Part shown: in pieces, positions 31,539-41,736 of the stretch
How the letters are laid out: each line of letters starts with the position of its first letter
Position numbering within the stretch: the first letter of the stretch is position 1
Assembly: GCA_004380135.1 (NCBI GenBank)
Contig: QXCR01000006.1
Coordinates: forward strand, 248,001 to 312,000
DNA: 64,000 nucleotides
Origin: Stemphylium vesicarium
Lineage: Eukaryota; Ascomycota; Dothideomycetes; Pleosporales; Pleosporaceae
Direction of reading: 5' to 3'
Program-made: the position numbers and the translations under genes
The notes under the pieces: generated by a model
Databases searched by the model: none
What the model was told of the DNA's origin: nothing
Seen by the model: the letters and a program-made list of their open reading frames with translations, nothing else

Positions 31539-34500
31539 TTAGTGCAGCGTGAAGGCTAGGTTGTGCATGCTAGTCAACGTGTCAGGATGCTCATCGCCAA
31601 GCACTCTCTTCCTCGTCTGCATCACTTGCACCCCTAGCTTTTCAGCCTCCTTCCATCGCCCTTGGTTCCTATACGTCGACGCTAGGTTGTCCATGCTGGT
31701 CAGCGTGTCAGGATGCTCACCGCCAAGCACTCTCTTCCTCGTCTGCATCACTTGCACCCCTAGCTTTTCAGCCTCCTTCCATCGCCCTTGGTTCCTGTAC
31801 GTCGACGCTAGGTTGTCCGTGCTGGTCAGCGTGTCAGGATGCTCACCGCCAAGCACTCTCTTCCTCGTCTGCATCACTTGCACCTCCAGCTCTTCGGCCT
31901 CCTTCCATCGCCCTTGATTCCTGTACGTCGACGCGAGGTTGGCCATACTAATCAGCGTGTGAGGATGCTCGTCGCCAAGCACTCTCTTCCTCGCCTGCAT
32001 CACTTGCACCTCCAGCTCTTCGGCCTCCTTCCACCGCCCTTGTTTCCTGTACGTCGACGCTAGGTTGCCTATACTAATCAGCGTGTTAGGATGCTCGCTG
32101 CCAAGTACTCTCTTCCTCGCCTGCATCACTTGCTCCCCCAGCTCTTCGGCCTCCTTCCACCGCCCTTGATTCCAGTACGTCGACGCCAGGTTGGCTATGC
32201 TGCTCAGCGTGTCAGGATGCTCGTCACCAAGCACTCTCTTCCTCGACTGCATCACTTGCACCTCCAGCTCTTCGGCCTCCTTCCACCGCCCTTGGTTCCT
32301 GTACGTCGACGCTAGGTTGGCCATACTAATCAGCGTGTGAGGATGCTCACCGCCAAGCACTCTCTTCCTCGACTGCATCACTTGCACCCCTAGCTCTTCG
32401 GCCTCCTTCCATCGCCCTTGATTCCTATACGTCGACGCTAGGTTGTCCATGCTGGTCAGCGTGTCTGGATGCTCGCCGCCAAGCACTCTCTTGCTCGTCT
32501 GCATCACTTGCACCTCCAGCTCTTCGGCCTCCTTCCACCGCCCTTGATTCCAGTACGTCGACGCCAGGTTGGCTATGCTGCTCAGCGTGTCAGGATGCTC
32601 GTCACCAAGCACTCTCTTCCTCGACTGCATCACTTGCACCCCTAGCTCTTCGGCCTCCTTCCATCGCCCTTGGCTGATGTACGTCAATGCTAGGTTGGCT
32701 ATGCTGCTCAGCGTGTCAGGATGCTCGTCACCAAGCACTCTCTTCCTCGTCTGCATCACTTGCACCTCCAGCTCTTCGGCCTCCTTCCATCGCCCTTGGT
32801 TCCTGTACGTCGACGCTAGGTTGTCCATGCTGGTCAGCGTGTCAGGATGCTCACCGCCAAGCACTCTCTTCCTCGTCTGCATCACTTGCACCCCTAGCTC
32901 TTCGGCCTCCTTCCATCGCCCTTGATTCCAGTACGTTGACGCCAGGTTGGCCATGCCGGTTAGCGTGTCAGGATGCTTGTCACCAAGCACTCTCTTCCTC
33001 GTCTGCATCACTTGCACCCCTAGCTCTTCGGCCTCCTTCCACCGCCCTTGATTCCAGTACGTCGACGCTAGGTTGGCCATGCTTATTAGCGTGTCAGGAT
33101 GCTCGTCGCCAAGCACTCTCTTCCTCGTCTGCATCACTTGCACCCCTAGCTCTTCGGCCTCCTTCCATCGCCCTTGGTTCCAGTACGTCGACGCTAGGTT
33201 GGCCATGCTGCTCAGCGTGTGAGGATGCTCGTCGCCAAGCACTCTCTTCCTCGCCTGCATCACTTGCACCCCCAGCTCTTCGGCCTCCTCATACCGTCCG
33301 TCACTAGACAGAGATATAGCACAGTTTGCTGCAAGACGCAATCTTTCTTCGTCGTTATCATCCGCCGGACTATTCGACAGAGCATATTGGGCATGTGGGA
33401 GCAGTCGTCTCCACTTGCTTCTGTTACTATGATCATCATTTGGGAACACAAGAAGTAGCTGTGTAATAGTGCGTTTAGTACGTTGTATGAGCTGTCCCTG
33501 CATTTGCAGCCGCTCGCGCAGAGCTTGATGGACTAGTCGATGAACATCGAGCGCAGACTCAGCAGGTCGCCTGGTGACGAGCGCATACTTGTCAAGCATC
33601 CTGATAGCGTCTTCTCTTGCTTGCATCGAGGCTGCCTCTAGAAGGTCGAGCGAGATGTCTTTTCGGTCTACGCATGCAGCAAGAAACAGGCAGTCTGCGG
33701 CAAACGCATTGTCACGACTGATCTGGTCGATGGAGAGAAACAGCGTAGCAGCTACAGTATCTTTCACACCAGAACCTTGTAGTCTACCTTCAGACGAGTC
33801 ACTGCTGTGTTCAATAGCTAGTTCTTTGTGCTCGTCCAGTCGTGATCGATACTGTTGTACTGTCAGACCGCTAGCATTCATACAGGCCGCTGCTTGCATG
33901 ACGGCTAGAGGGAGATACGAAAGCTCTCTTAGCAAGTGCTTGGCTTCCTGCTGCTCATTGTTCGCGAGGGGCCTCGCTAAGCGGACTTGCAGCATCTTCA
34001 GCGCCGCGTCTAATGTCAGCTCTCGCAGCGCTATAAAATTCTCTGAAGCAAGCGCCTGAGCTGTGTCACTATTTGTTGTTGTGAAGATAACAGAACATAA
34101 CTTAGACTGCGGCAGATAGTCGGCTAAGACCGCATATTCTGTCGTAGACGAGCTGCCAGATCGTAGAGTGGTGTCTTCTGCGTTGTCGAAGATGAGCAAA
34201 CATTGCCGTGCACTAATCTCTACTACACAGCGTTTCGCAAGCTGCTTCATGTCCGCCTGATCGTCGTTCCAGCCTAAAACATTAAGCTTCTGCGCAACCC
34301 TTGCATACGACTGGTAGAGGCTGTCTTTGTCGCTTGCGTCCATCCAGAAGACCGAGCAGTCCTTGTTGCTCTGTCTTGTTCTGTGTGCAACCTCGAGCGC
34401 AAGCTGCGACTTGCCTGTTCCGCCTAGTCCAACGATTGCTAGTGTAGTAGTAGTGTGTTCGTTGCTGAAAAGCTTTGCTTCTAGCTTGGTGAGCTGCGAC

Positions 34501-35285
34501 TCTCGACCTACGAAGCGGTGGTTCCGTGAGAATGGAATGATCGACGGTGCGTTGACAGCTGCCTCTATTTCTGCCTGCAGTCTACTTCGTGCACTCTCCT
34601 GTCCTTCGCCATACACGGTGGGCATAGAGACGCCAAGAATCCCAAGTAGACAGTAAATAGTGTCTTCTGCTTCAGTTGTTGTGCGATTTTTGGCCCATCC
34701 CTCTCGCTCGGATGTAGGAAACTGGTCCAAGGGGCAGTTGCGCAATGCCGCAAGCGGGATGTCGGTGATCTCGTGGATAAGCTGGTCGAGCGACGCTTTA
34801 TCGCCTAGGGGATGTCCTTCATGCGAGAAGAACTCGACTGACACCGGCGCAATTAGCTCTTGGAGCGTCCACCCCCTAGTAAACCATACACTTTTGCGGA
34901 ACGACGCCTCCCAGTCGCTGCGTTGGACCGGCTCTGTTGCGGCCGACACCGAGACGTCTAACAAGAAGACGTAGCATCGTGTCGCGTTTTTGTACCACTG
35001 GAACATCGAGTTAATCGCCTTTGAGAGCTCAGCGAGATTCCACTTGTCGATGCAGCAAGTGTCGACCCAGAAGTACTGCAGCTTGTCCTGAGCTGCCTGT
35101 TTGGCACAGAACTCAAGTTTTCTATAACCTTCTTCTTTCTCCTTATAGGCTTCGCTCTGTACGTCGTTAAAGAGGATCTCGGAACTAGACCATCTATGCG
35201 ACAGAATGGCGTAGGGCGGGATCGTGTTGCCGTGGAAGTCTGTCGAGACGAGCCTTCCCAGCGCGTCAAGGTGGAGAAGCCGCAT
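31539..35285 (-). CDS. HET-NB-ARC-TPR NLR-type allorecognition/immune receptor
   Basis: Single exon of 1,248 residues from the ATG at 35285, which gives the MRLLHLDALG start typical of HET proteins; the 28 upstream in-frame codons have no ATG. HET domain at about 24-145: YAILSHRW, YFWVDTCCIDK, RGWTLQELIAP. The NB-ARC module starts at FVGRE (258-262), with Walker A GLGGTGKS (286-293), Walker B CLLIFDNAED (362-371), a sensor-like VIFTTTNSD (399-407) and a GLPL-like LSYLPLAVMQ. A winged-helix-like part follows to about 640. From 666 to the end are 13 full 42-residue TPR units and one truncated unit. In this class the TPRs sense, the NB-ARC oligomerises with nucleotide, and HET triggers cell death. 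Ligand unknown. The frame is intact over 3.7 kb despite repeats, so the gene is probably functional. Confidence 0.93.
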   Translation of the reverse strand: MRLLHLDALGRLVSTDFHGNTIPPYAILSHRWSSSEILFNDVQSEAYKEKEEGYRKLEFCAKQAAQDKLQYFWVDTCCIDKWNLAELSKAINSMFQWYKNATRCYVFLLDVSVSAATEPVQRSDWEASFRKSVWFTRGWTLQELIAPVSVEFFSHEGHPLGDKASLDQLIHEITDIPLAALRNCPLDQFPTSEREGWAKNRTTTEAEDTIYCLLGILGVSMPTVYGEGQESARSRLQAEIEAAVNAPSIIPFSRNHRFVGRESQLTKLEAKLFSNEHTTTTLAIVGLGGTGKSQLALEVAHRTRQSNKDCSVFWMDASDKDSLYQSYARVAQKLNVLGWNDDQADMKQLAKRCVVEISARQCLLIFDNAEDTTLRSGSSSTTEYAVLADYLPQSKLCSVIFTTTNSDTAQALASENFIALRELTLDAALKMLQVRLARPLANNEQQEAKHLLRELSYLPLAVMQAAACMNASGLTVQQYRSRLDEHKELAIEHSSDSSEGRLQGSGVKDTVAATLFLSIDQISRDNAFAADCLFLAACVDRKDISLDLLEAASMQAREDAIRMLDKYALVTRRPAESALDVHRLVHQALRERLQMQGQLIQRTKRTITQLLLVFPNDDHSNRSKWRRLLPHAQYALSNSPADDNDEERLRLAANCAISLSSDGRYEEAEELGVQVMQARKRVLGDEHPHTLSSMANLASTYWNQGRWKEAEELGVQVMQTRKRVLGDEHPDTLISMANLASTYWNQGRWKEAEELGVQVMQTRKRVLGDKHPDTLTGMANLASTYWNQGRWKEAEELGVQVMQTRKRVLGGEHPDTLTSMDNLASTYRNQGRWKEAEELEVQVMQTRKRVLGDEHPDTLSSIANLALTYISQGRWKEAEELGVQVMQSRKRVLGDEHPDTLSSIANLASTYWNQGRWKEAEELEVQVMQTSKRVLGGEHPDTLTSMDNLASTYRNQGRWKEAEELGVQVMQSRKRVLGGEHPHTLISMANLASTYRNQGRWKEAEELEVQVMQSRKRVLGDEHPDTLSSIANLASTYWNQGRWKEAEELGEQVMQARKRVLGSEHPNTLISIGNLASTYRKQGRWKEAEELEVQVMQARKRVLGDEHPHTLISMANLASTYRNQGRWKEAEELEVQVMQTRKRVLGGEHPDTLTSTDNLASTYRNQGRWKEAEKLGVQVMQTRKRVLGGEHPDTLTSMDNLASTYRNQGRWKEAEKLGVQVMQTRKRVLGDEHPDTLTSMHNLAFTLH
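31542..33290 (-). repeat. Array of 126-base TPR-coding repeats (13 full plus 1 partial)
   Basis: Each unit encodes EAEELxVQVMQxRKRVLG, then (D/G)EHPDTLxSMxNLAST and Y(W/R)NQGRWK. Units are nearly identical at the DNA level, differing at a limited set of positions (G/E after EEL, T/S/A before RKR, D/G/S before EHP, D/H/N before TL, W/R before NQ). The last unit ends NLAFTLH before the stop. Such high identity points to recent unit duplication or gene conversion. Confidence 0.95.
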
Positions 35286-35698
35286 GGCGTTTGTAGTTCG
35301 GACTTGGTCAAGGGAAGGCGAGGTGTAAACGACTTTTGTGGTGTTTAGAGTAGTGCAACATAGCCGCAACGGATCGAAGCAGGCAAAAAGAGCTTGTGCT
35401 GGTTCGTTGTGAAGACAACCTGTCGAGGCAGTGCGTGCGACCAGGTTGAGCGAACGCTGGCCACGTTAAGCGCCCTGCCCCGCCTCCGAAAACTCACGTT
35501 GTAGCAGTGCACACGTGGGCAGGGTGCCGGCAAGCAGAGCAGAACATCATAGATCGCCGTTGTCGCATCTCTCAACACTCGAGTCAAGGACAGATTTTGC
35601 GTAAATGCAAAGAAAGGGGCCGTGTTGCGCACACTATATCGCACCTCTGCGCAGGCCAGCGGTCGAGTGCAGGACTGAAAAAAACAGCTCCTGCAAAT
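35286..35698. other. Promoter region of the NLR gene inside the element
   Basis: 413 bases between the NLR start and the right arm. Nothing else is recognised. Confidence 0.45.
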
Positions 35699-36224
35699 CG
35701 GAAATAAGAGATGCCTGAGGCGACATGGTCAACCGCACTTCTTACTTAGCCACAGCGCTCAGTGTGGCCCGCACACATCTCAGCACGCTACTGCAAGCTA
35801 CTGCATGCTAAGAGCTGCTAGCAGCGCACGTCTGGTCAGATCTGTTTCGATGATCTTGTCGTTCGCGCGGAGAAACTGCCGGGATGCACAATCCTCACCT
35901 TAACTTAACCTTTCGAAGCTATAGTCTTGAACTTTGCTATCTTGGCTTCTTTTCTAGCATACTAAGTCCTTTATAGAGACGACTTGTTGCGAATTAATAA
36001 GGGGGAGTTAGATGAAAGTTAGTGGATAGCACTAATAAAATGAGTGATGGCAAGGTTAACGTTGCGATTCACGTCGTCGGCGTCTAACTAGGTAGAAAAT
36101 CGAGAGCTATACAATCGATGCACGCTGGAAATGCGACTTTATAGGCGTGGTGTGAGCATTCCGAGCATCCGAAAGAAAAAAGCGTCCCGGCACACAGTGC
36201 GTCCCGGCTCGCTTGGATTGACAT
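35699..36224 (-). repeat. Right terminal inverted repeat
   Basis: Inverted partner of 30625-31140. The outer part (36180-36224) carries two GCGTCCCGGC copies and ends GGATTGACAT before TA. Relative to the left arm it has an extra 11-base AGCTACTGCA-type duplication near 35795. Several differences between arms are transitions (for example CTGG versus TTGA near the tip), which fits age or RIP but was not counted. Confidence 0.85.
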
Positions 36225-36668
36225 TAGTCCAGGATTTGCGATTTGGGGGTATGGATAGGATGTACAACTGAGGGGGTTTTCTTTTACGGCAGGATGGGCC
36301 GTTGAACCTTTTTTGTAGAATTCGATAGACCTAGATTGAATTCCATGGGTTCTTTTCCCCAATCTCTCTCATCTCATCTCTGGTGTTATGCCTTCTCCGT
36401 TACCCTTGCTAATCCGTCCACTCTCTATATCTAACGGGAAGGCCAAAACAGTCACAGAGAGAATCGAAGTCGTGCATGATTTTCCAAGTCATCGAAATTA
36501 AGATTTTTCCCACCGTCCTAGCTAGCACTTCTCTTGTTATATAAAGTTGGTATCTGCAAAATGAAACCCAAAAGCGAATGGAAGAATGGTATCATGACCG
36601 TGAATCGCACCACCCAGACAGAAAACTAGAAAATAAGACGAGATCCCGCCCATCACCCCCACCACACC
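36225..36668. other. Intergenic, 444 bases
   Basis: 3' region of the next gene, just outside the element. Nothing else is seen. Confidence 0.4.
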
Positions 36669-38921
36669 TCACAACTTGCTGAAATTCCGGGTAATCATCA
36701 CCACGACCCCAGCAATAACCTTGAAAGCAATCTTGAGCACAAAAACCACGGTCTTGAAAGCAAACGTCAGAACAGTAATGACAGCCCTCGCCACAAATGG
36801 CAATCTACTTTCATCATCCTCATGCTTCTTCGCCTTCTTGTCCGCCTTCGTTTCTTTCGCTTTGGTATGTTTGTCCTGACCATACCACTCGCCCAGTTCA
36901 ATGTCCTTGTCGAAGCTGCCATTGGCGCTATCACTGCGCGTGGTGGTCGTACTCTTCAAGCTAGACGCAAATTTCTTGAGTCCCTTTGTGGAGAGCGGGG
37001 GTCTTGATTTTCCTGCTCCACCGCCGATACCCTGGAAGCCTTCGACGAAAGAATCCTTGAATGCTTTTGCCATGTCTTCTTTTTGGTGGGTGAGCGTGAA
37101 GCTCGGGGGTGGGGGCTCAAAGTTGTCCTGGCTTCTGTTGCGGGTCTTGCGACCGCGCGTTGCTTCGGCGACGGCGACTGCGAGGAGTGTGGATGCCACG
37201 ACGTCGACAAGAAAGGGGTTGCCGAAACGTGTCAGCGCGCCGAGGTTGAGGGTGAGAGCGTCGTTAGTGAAGTCGAGACGCGCTAGCATGGCGTCGTCGG
37301 CTGTTGCGTCAGTGGTGGTTGGGAGCTGCCCTACTGACATCTCGGATGGGGTCATGGATGTTGGACGGTTCATGCCGTCTAGCCGTGGTGGTGGTGGAAG
37401 CGGAGAGAAGGCGTTGGTACGTGGTGTGGTGGGGGATAGCACATATGGGTTCAAGACTGTGATGCAAGCTGGCTTTCGCCCTGTGCTTTGCGGAGTCATT
37501 GGCATGTTGTGTCCATAAAAGGCTGTGATCGGCCTCGTCGACGGTGCGTTGATAACTGAGCAGTCGCCCTCGATGGAGATGGGAAAGTTACCAAGCGTGG
37601 GGTGGTGCAACTGATATGAACCTTCCGAAGGCATATGCTGAGCCCAAGGGTTTGCTTGTTGTTGTGGGTTCTCCCTTGTCCATGCAAGAGCACAGCATTC
37701 ACGCTGGGCACTGCCCGTCAAGACATCTTCAGCCAATCGTTGTGCAGCCGGAGACTGCGCACCCGGATCCGACAAAGCGAGGCGAGAGGCAGCCGGGGAA
37801 TTGGCTGCAGCATCAAGCGCTTGAAGAGCAGCGAGCTTGGGGTATATGCTAGTAAGGAGGGTTGTTTCTTCTTGTTGGGCGGGATTGAACATTCCGTTGT
37901 CTAGCGAGGGAGGTGCAATTAGATCGAGCTGAGCGATAGGTAGGACTCGCGGCTGCGTTGGGTGATGTCTCTGGATCAGAAGCTCATTCATGATGCTAGG
38001 AATCTCGTGATTGCCAGCTAAATTTGACTGTGCCATGGAGTAGAATGGCAATGATGGTGTTGTGCCAAAGGTAATAGTAGGATTCGCTGCTGTCGCGCGG
38101 TGCATTCTCAAGGTGTATATCTGCACACTGGGTTCTTCTTGTCCATTGGTAGCCAACCAAAGATTGTCGAGCAGATTGGAAGGGGTCAAGAAGGGTTTCG
38201 GAGGTGGAGCGGCGGCGGAATTGCTGCCGCGGACGTTGCTATGTGGCACGTAAGACTCAGACGAGTAGGGCGATCGGCTGATCTGTGTCCTCGGAATCTG
38301 GGTGGGTGATGCCTGTGTAGGTTGATACGGCTGCCGAGAAAGAGGGACGGTGGGATCGTAGACTGGGAACATTGATCGCATCGGTATCTCTTCTTGAGGT
38401 GAGGCGCATCGTACTCTAGTAGCGGAGCTATTTGCTCGTACAAGAGTCTGGGCTTCTGAGAAGGCTGGAGACACTGCGCGGTTTGGGTCTGGACTGGTGG
38501 TACATTTACGATCATAGTCATTTTGCGTTGAGGATATGGGCGAGACGGTGCGAGGATCTTGCTGGCGATAGAAGCTTTCTTGGCGGTCAAGCTGTGGCGA
38601 GGAGGTGCTCTGTTGTGGTGGTTCAAAGTATGGTCTTCCAGTTGGGGTAGGTGCCCTTGCAGCTTGCGAGTCGGGAAGATGGGCTCGAGGGGGAGCTGCA
38701 ACTGCCGGTGGGGGCGCCATTGGATTGGAAGGAGAGACGGGTACTGAGTTGACTTGGATGACAAGCTCGTGGAAGTCGACTGGAGGCTTGGTACTCTTTG
38801 CACTGTCCGTTGCTAGTGGTTCCGGAGTTGGGGCCTTTGTGAGGGGGGACGGCCTGCTGTTTGGGCTCGGTTGCCTCGGGGCACGAGGTGGCGGAAATAG
38901 TTGAAGCGCTGGTCCTGCCAT
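36669..38921 (-). CDS. Proline-rich hypothetical protein with hydrophobic C-terminal tail
   Basis: Single exon of 750 residues from the ATG at 38921. The first 240 residues are disordered and rich in Pro, Ser, Gln and Thr. A middle part looks ordered: FLTPSNLLDNLWLATNG, VQIYTLRMHRATAANPTITFG, then SIYPKLAALQALDAAANSPAA and LGNFPISIEGDCSVI. After another Pro-rich spacer come FGNPFLVDVVASTLLAVAVAEA (hydrophobic) and FKDSFVEGFQGIGGG. The end is a 38-residue hydrophobic tail (AVITVLTFAFKTVVFVLKI and on) that looks like a tail anchor. A membrane-bound protein facing the cytosol is inferred. I recognise no named family. Confidence 0.8.
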   Translation of the reverse strand: MAGPALQLFPPPRAPRQPSPNSRPSPLTKAPTPEPLATDSAKSTKPPVDFHELVIQVNSVPVSPSNPMAPPPAVAAPPRAHLPDSQAARAPTPTGRPYFEPPQQSTSSPQLDRQESFYRQQDPRTVSPISSTQNDYDRKCTTSPDPNRAVSPAFSEAQTLVRANSSATRVRCASPQEEIPMRSMFPVYDPTVPLSRQPYQPTQASPTQIPRTQISRSPYSSESYVPHSNVRGSNSAAAPPPKPFLTPSNLLDNLWLATNGQEEPSVQIYTLRMHRATAANPTITFGTTPSLPFYSMAQSNLAGNHEIPSIMNELLIQRHHPTQPRVLPIAQLDLIAPPSLDNGMFNPAQQEETTLLTSIYPKLAALQALDAAANSPAASRLALSDPGAQSPAAQRLAEDVLTGSAQRECCALAWTRENPQQQANPWAQHMPSEGSYQLHHPTLGNFPISIEGDCSVINAPSTRPITAFYGHNMPMTPQSTGRKPACITVLNPYVLSPTTPRTNAFSPLPPPPRLDGMNRPTSMTPSEMSVGQLPTTTDATADDAMLARLDFTNDALTLNLGALTRFGNPFLVDVVASTLLAVAVAEATRGRKTRNRSQDNFEPPPPSFTLTHQKEDMAKAFKDSFVEGFQGIGGGAGKSRPPLSTKGLKKFASSLKSTTTTRSDSANGSFDKDIELGEWYGQDKHTKAKETKADKKAKKHEDDESRLPFVARAVITVLTFAFKTVVFVLKIAFKVIAGVVVMITRNFSKL

Positions 38922-40047
38922 GATGAATGTCCTGCACTCTACTCTTTTGATAAAATGAATTCGCCTGAAATAACAGACGAGATGAAACGAAACAGATGCT
39001 GGCTGTGTAGGGAAACGAACAAAGACTCAATACAGCAACACCCGTAGCACGACCAAACTTCTCGGGTAATCTGGGGATAACGACTATAAGACGAGCACGC
39101 TGCAGCTCCCTCCGACCCAGCGAAGGGCTGTAGGGATGCATCAAGGGCAATAGCGGTAGACAAACGATTCCCATGCAGAAATGTAGGCCATGCAGCCAGG
39201 TGGTCGTCAGATGGGCCCAATCAAGACGTGTGTAAGCCTCGGCGCTACTCATCAGTTGATGAACGGCGGTTATATTTTAGGTGGTTGGCTGTCTTCTGCT
39301 GTAAGCGCCAACACTGTCGACTCGCTACGACCCCTACCACATTAGTCTGAAATGTTGCGATGGCTGCATACAGCCTTGATTGGTCGCTGCGGGGTGCGCG
39401 CCCTGCGTATGGGCAACATATGCATGTGACGAGTGGTCAGTCTGGCGGCCCGCTGCGAGTCGGCCATCTATTTCGAGCTCTCAAAATCTCCTGCCAACAA
39501 CCTCTTTGCTGCCCTTTGCCGAATGTGGAGAAACATGATTGCTCTTTGAAGGTGTGAGTGATTGTTTGGAGAAATACTTGCGCGGCGATTGCAGATGCGA
39601 AGGGTTGTTTTTCAATGCGAGACTTTTTGCAGTCGGTGTAGACAATAGTGCAGCTTGAAGCCACCAATGTTCGGCGGTAAAGTCAGCGAGTCCATGTGCA
39701 GAATCGAAGTGCACGTAGCCGCCCCTAACATTCGGGCACATGAAGCCAAGACAGGGCTACGGAGCTTATCGCAAAATGCCGCAGACCGCATTCTTCTCAT
39801 GATGATTAATTGCCAAACATTGAAGTAGTACTTATTAAGAATAGGTCTGGCAATATGGATTAGATGAAGTAATCAACGGCTATCCCCTCGCTGCAGTGAG
39901 CATGCAGCTCGCGACATCTCGTGGCGAGGTCTGGGAGGTGCAGGGCTTGCGCTAGGCCTATCGATAACCTTAATCTGTAGCGAGAAAAAGTTGGGTGTTC
40001 GTCATCGCTCACGACAGGAAAGACGGGAAACAGAAACCACAGCCACG
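38922..40047. other. Divergent intergenic region, 1.1 kb
   Basis: Between the start codons of the 750-residue protein and HGH1. ORFs on the minus strand here carry no recognisable motif. Confidence 0.45.
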
Positions 40048-41355
40048 ATGCCAACAGAATTAGAAGAGGTGAGACATTTTCGCGTGCGATAATCGCGCAC
40101 TTATACTAATGATTAATTCCCAGCTCGTCGAGTTTCTGCACCACGGCAACACGCAGATTAGACAGACTGGTCAGCGCAGCCCCTCCACCCCACCACGAGA
40201 CACTGCTCACACTATGCAGCGGCCGAACATCTTGTCGGATACTCGCAGGCAAACATTTCCCTCTGGAAGCGCAACCAGTTAGAGCCTATCAAGGACCTCA
40301 AGCTGCTTATTAAAGACTATGCGCCCATAGCAAAAAATGCCCTCACCATCCTCATCAACGTCTCTGCCGACGGCGAGGTGCAGAAGGCGCTTGCAAAGGA
40401 CGATGAATTTCTAGAGACGCTACTATCGCGGATAACCGTATGTCAGTTCCCCACATACTGGGCGAGTAAGCCAGAGGCTGACGCCTTGTAGAACTCCAAA
40501 GAGCCAAATGCGAATGAGATGGCAATGCTGCTCGCCAACATGGCCAAAGAAGACTCGCTACAAAGGGTACTGGAACTGAAGCGCGATGTCCCCAAGGATC
40601 TCTCCAAGTCCACATGGGCAATGGATCAGCTCATGGACTGTTTCGTCAAGGGCGCAGAGGGCGCCTACAACAAGAACGCAGACTTTGACTACCTGTCGTA
40701 CTTCTTCGCCGACTTGGCCAAGTTCCCCAAGGGTCGCGAGTACCTCACAACACCCCAAGAGCACGATGAGAACGTCATACCCATCACTAAGATTCAGGTC
40801 TTCACCGACCACGCCTCGCACATCCGACGCCTCGGTGTAGCTTCGACGATTAAAAACGTCGCCTTCCACGTTCCGGCGCATCCAGTTCTACTTTCGAATT
40901 TGGCGTCCGATCCGAACCTGCCACCTCCTTCGATAGGCGCGAACATCCTACCGTACATCCTTCTTCCGCTGATGGGGCCGGAAGAGTATGCAGATGAAGA
41001 CACGGAGGGTATGCTCGACGAACTACAACTGCTCGAGCCCGATAAGGAACGCGAGAAGGATGTCGAGATCATTAAGACACATCTAGAGACGCTGCTGTTG
41101 CTGAGCACCACACAAGAAAGCAGGGCCGTGTTAAGAAGGGTCAAGGTCTACCCTATCGTCAGGGAGTGCCACTTGCACGTGGAAGATGAAGGAGTGCGAG
41201 AGGCATGCGACCGCGTTGTTCAGGTCGTCATGCGCAACGAGGAGGGTGAAGAGGAGGAGATACCAGATATGGCGAGCGCGGGCGGTAGTGGAAAGATGGT
41301 AGCAATGAGTAATGAGGAAGAGGATGAAGACGAGAAGATTGTAGACATCGTCTAG
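40048..41355 (+). CDS. HGH1: HGH1 (FAM203/BRP16 family), eEF2 folding cofactor
   Basis: Four exons: 40048-40068, 40124-40169, 40220-40437 and 40492-41355, 383 codons (382 residues), all in phase. The first exon encodes only MPTELEE. Family-typical blocks: LVEFLHHGNTQIRQTAAEHLVGYSQ, LLIKDYAPIAKNALTILINVSAD, EMAMLLANMAKED, YLSYFFADLAKFPKGREYL, HIRRLGVASTIKNVAFH, NILPYILLPLMGPEEY and TRxxR-like VREACDRVVQVVMRNE. The protein is an ARM-repeat adaptor; in yeast Hgh1 works with the TRiC chaperonin and Cns1 to fold elongation factor 2 in the cytosol. The acidic C-terminus (EEEDEDEKIVDIV) is usual. Confidence 0.93.
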
Positions 41356-41736
41356 ATCTGCCGGGACAAAAAAGTATAATACCACAAGCACATCATGCTC
41401 TTCGTGGTTATCGCATCTTACACCGATTCCATACTCGCATGCATATTAGCGTATCCCATCTGATTGGCGGTGGTTCCGGACATAACAACGTCGCTTTGAC
41501 GCTTCGCCGAACGCATCGGCGAGCGCTTCGGCTCCTCACAAATGGGTCATTGCCGAAGCGCCAAACAGCAACGGGAATGTTCGTCATCGACTAGGAGCTG
41601 CAGTGTCTTTTACATTTCTTGTGCGAACTCTCATTCTTTTTTACCGCGTCTTGTTGCGCATTTATTTTTCTAATCGGACCGTATCTTGTAAGAGCTGGTG
41701 TAGCATGTGTGCGACACAACAGTAAGCTTGACAGGC
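41356..41736. other. Intergenic, 380 bases
   Basis: 3' region of HGH1 and promoter of the MFS gene. An imperfect inverted GC-rich motif (cttcgccgaacgc / gcgagcgcttcgg) near 41510-41530 may be a transcript end. Confidence 0.35.

Larger units (their letters stand above)
30625..36224. mobile_element. TIR-bounded element of 5.6 kb carrying an NLR gene
   Basis: Long imperfect inverted repeats (about 500 bases each) end the segment: left arm 30625-31140, right arm 35699-36224. The outermost bases match as ATGCCAGTCCAAGCG on the left and its near-complement CGCTTGGATTGACAT on the right. TA lies directly outside on both sides (30623-30624 and 36225-36226), as expected for a Tc1/mariner-type target duplication. 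Inside, the only large ORF is the HET-NB-ARC-TPR gene; no transposase was recognised. The segment sits between convergent genes ending at 30516 and 36669. The inverted repeats are read directly. That it moves or moved as one unit is inference; two independent insertions of a 500-base element in opposite orientation would look similar. Confidence 0.65.

Noticed and set aside
31549..33307. Several plus-strand ORFs in the TPR array
   Set aside because: They repeat with the 126-base period and have no start, domain or splice logic; they are antisense to the NLR.
30625..36224. LTR retrotransposon or Starship interpretation of the NLR segment
   Set aside because: The end repeats are inverted, not direct, and no reverse transcriptase, integrase or tyrosine-recombinase captain gene was recognised.
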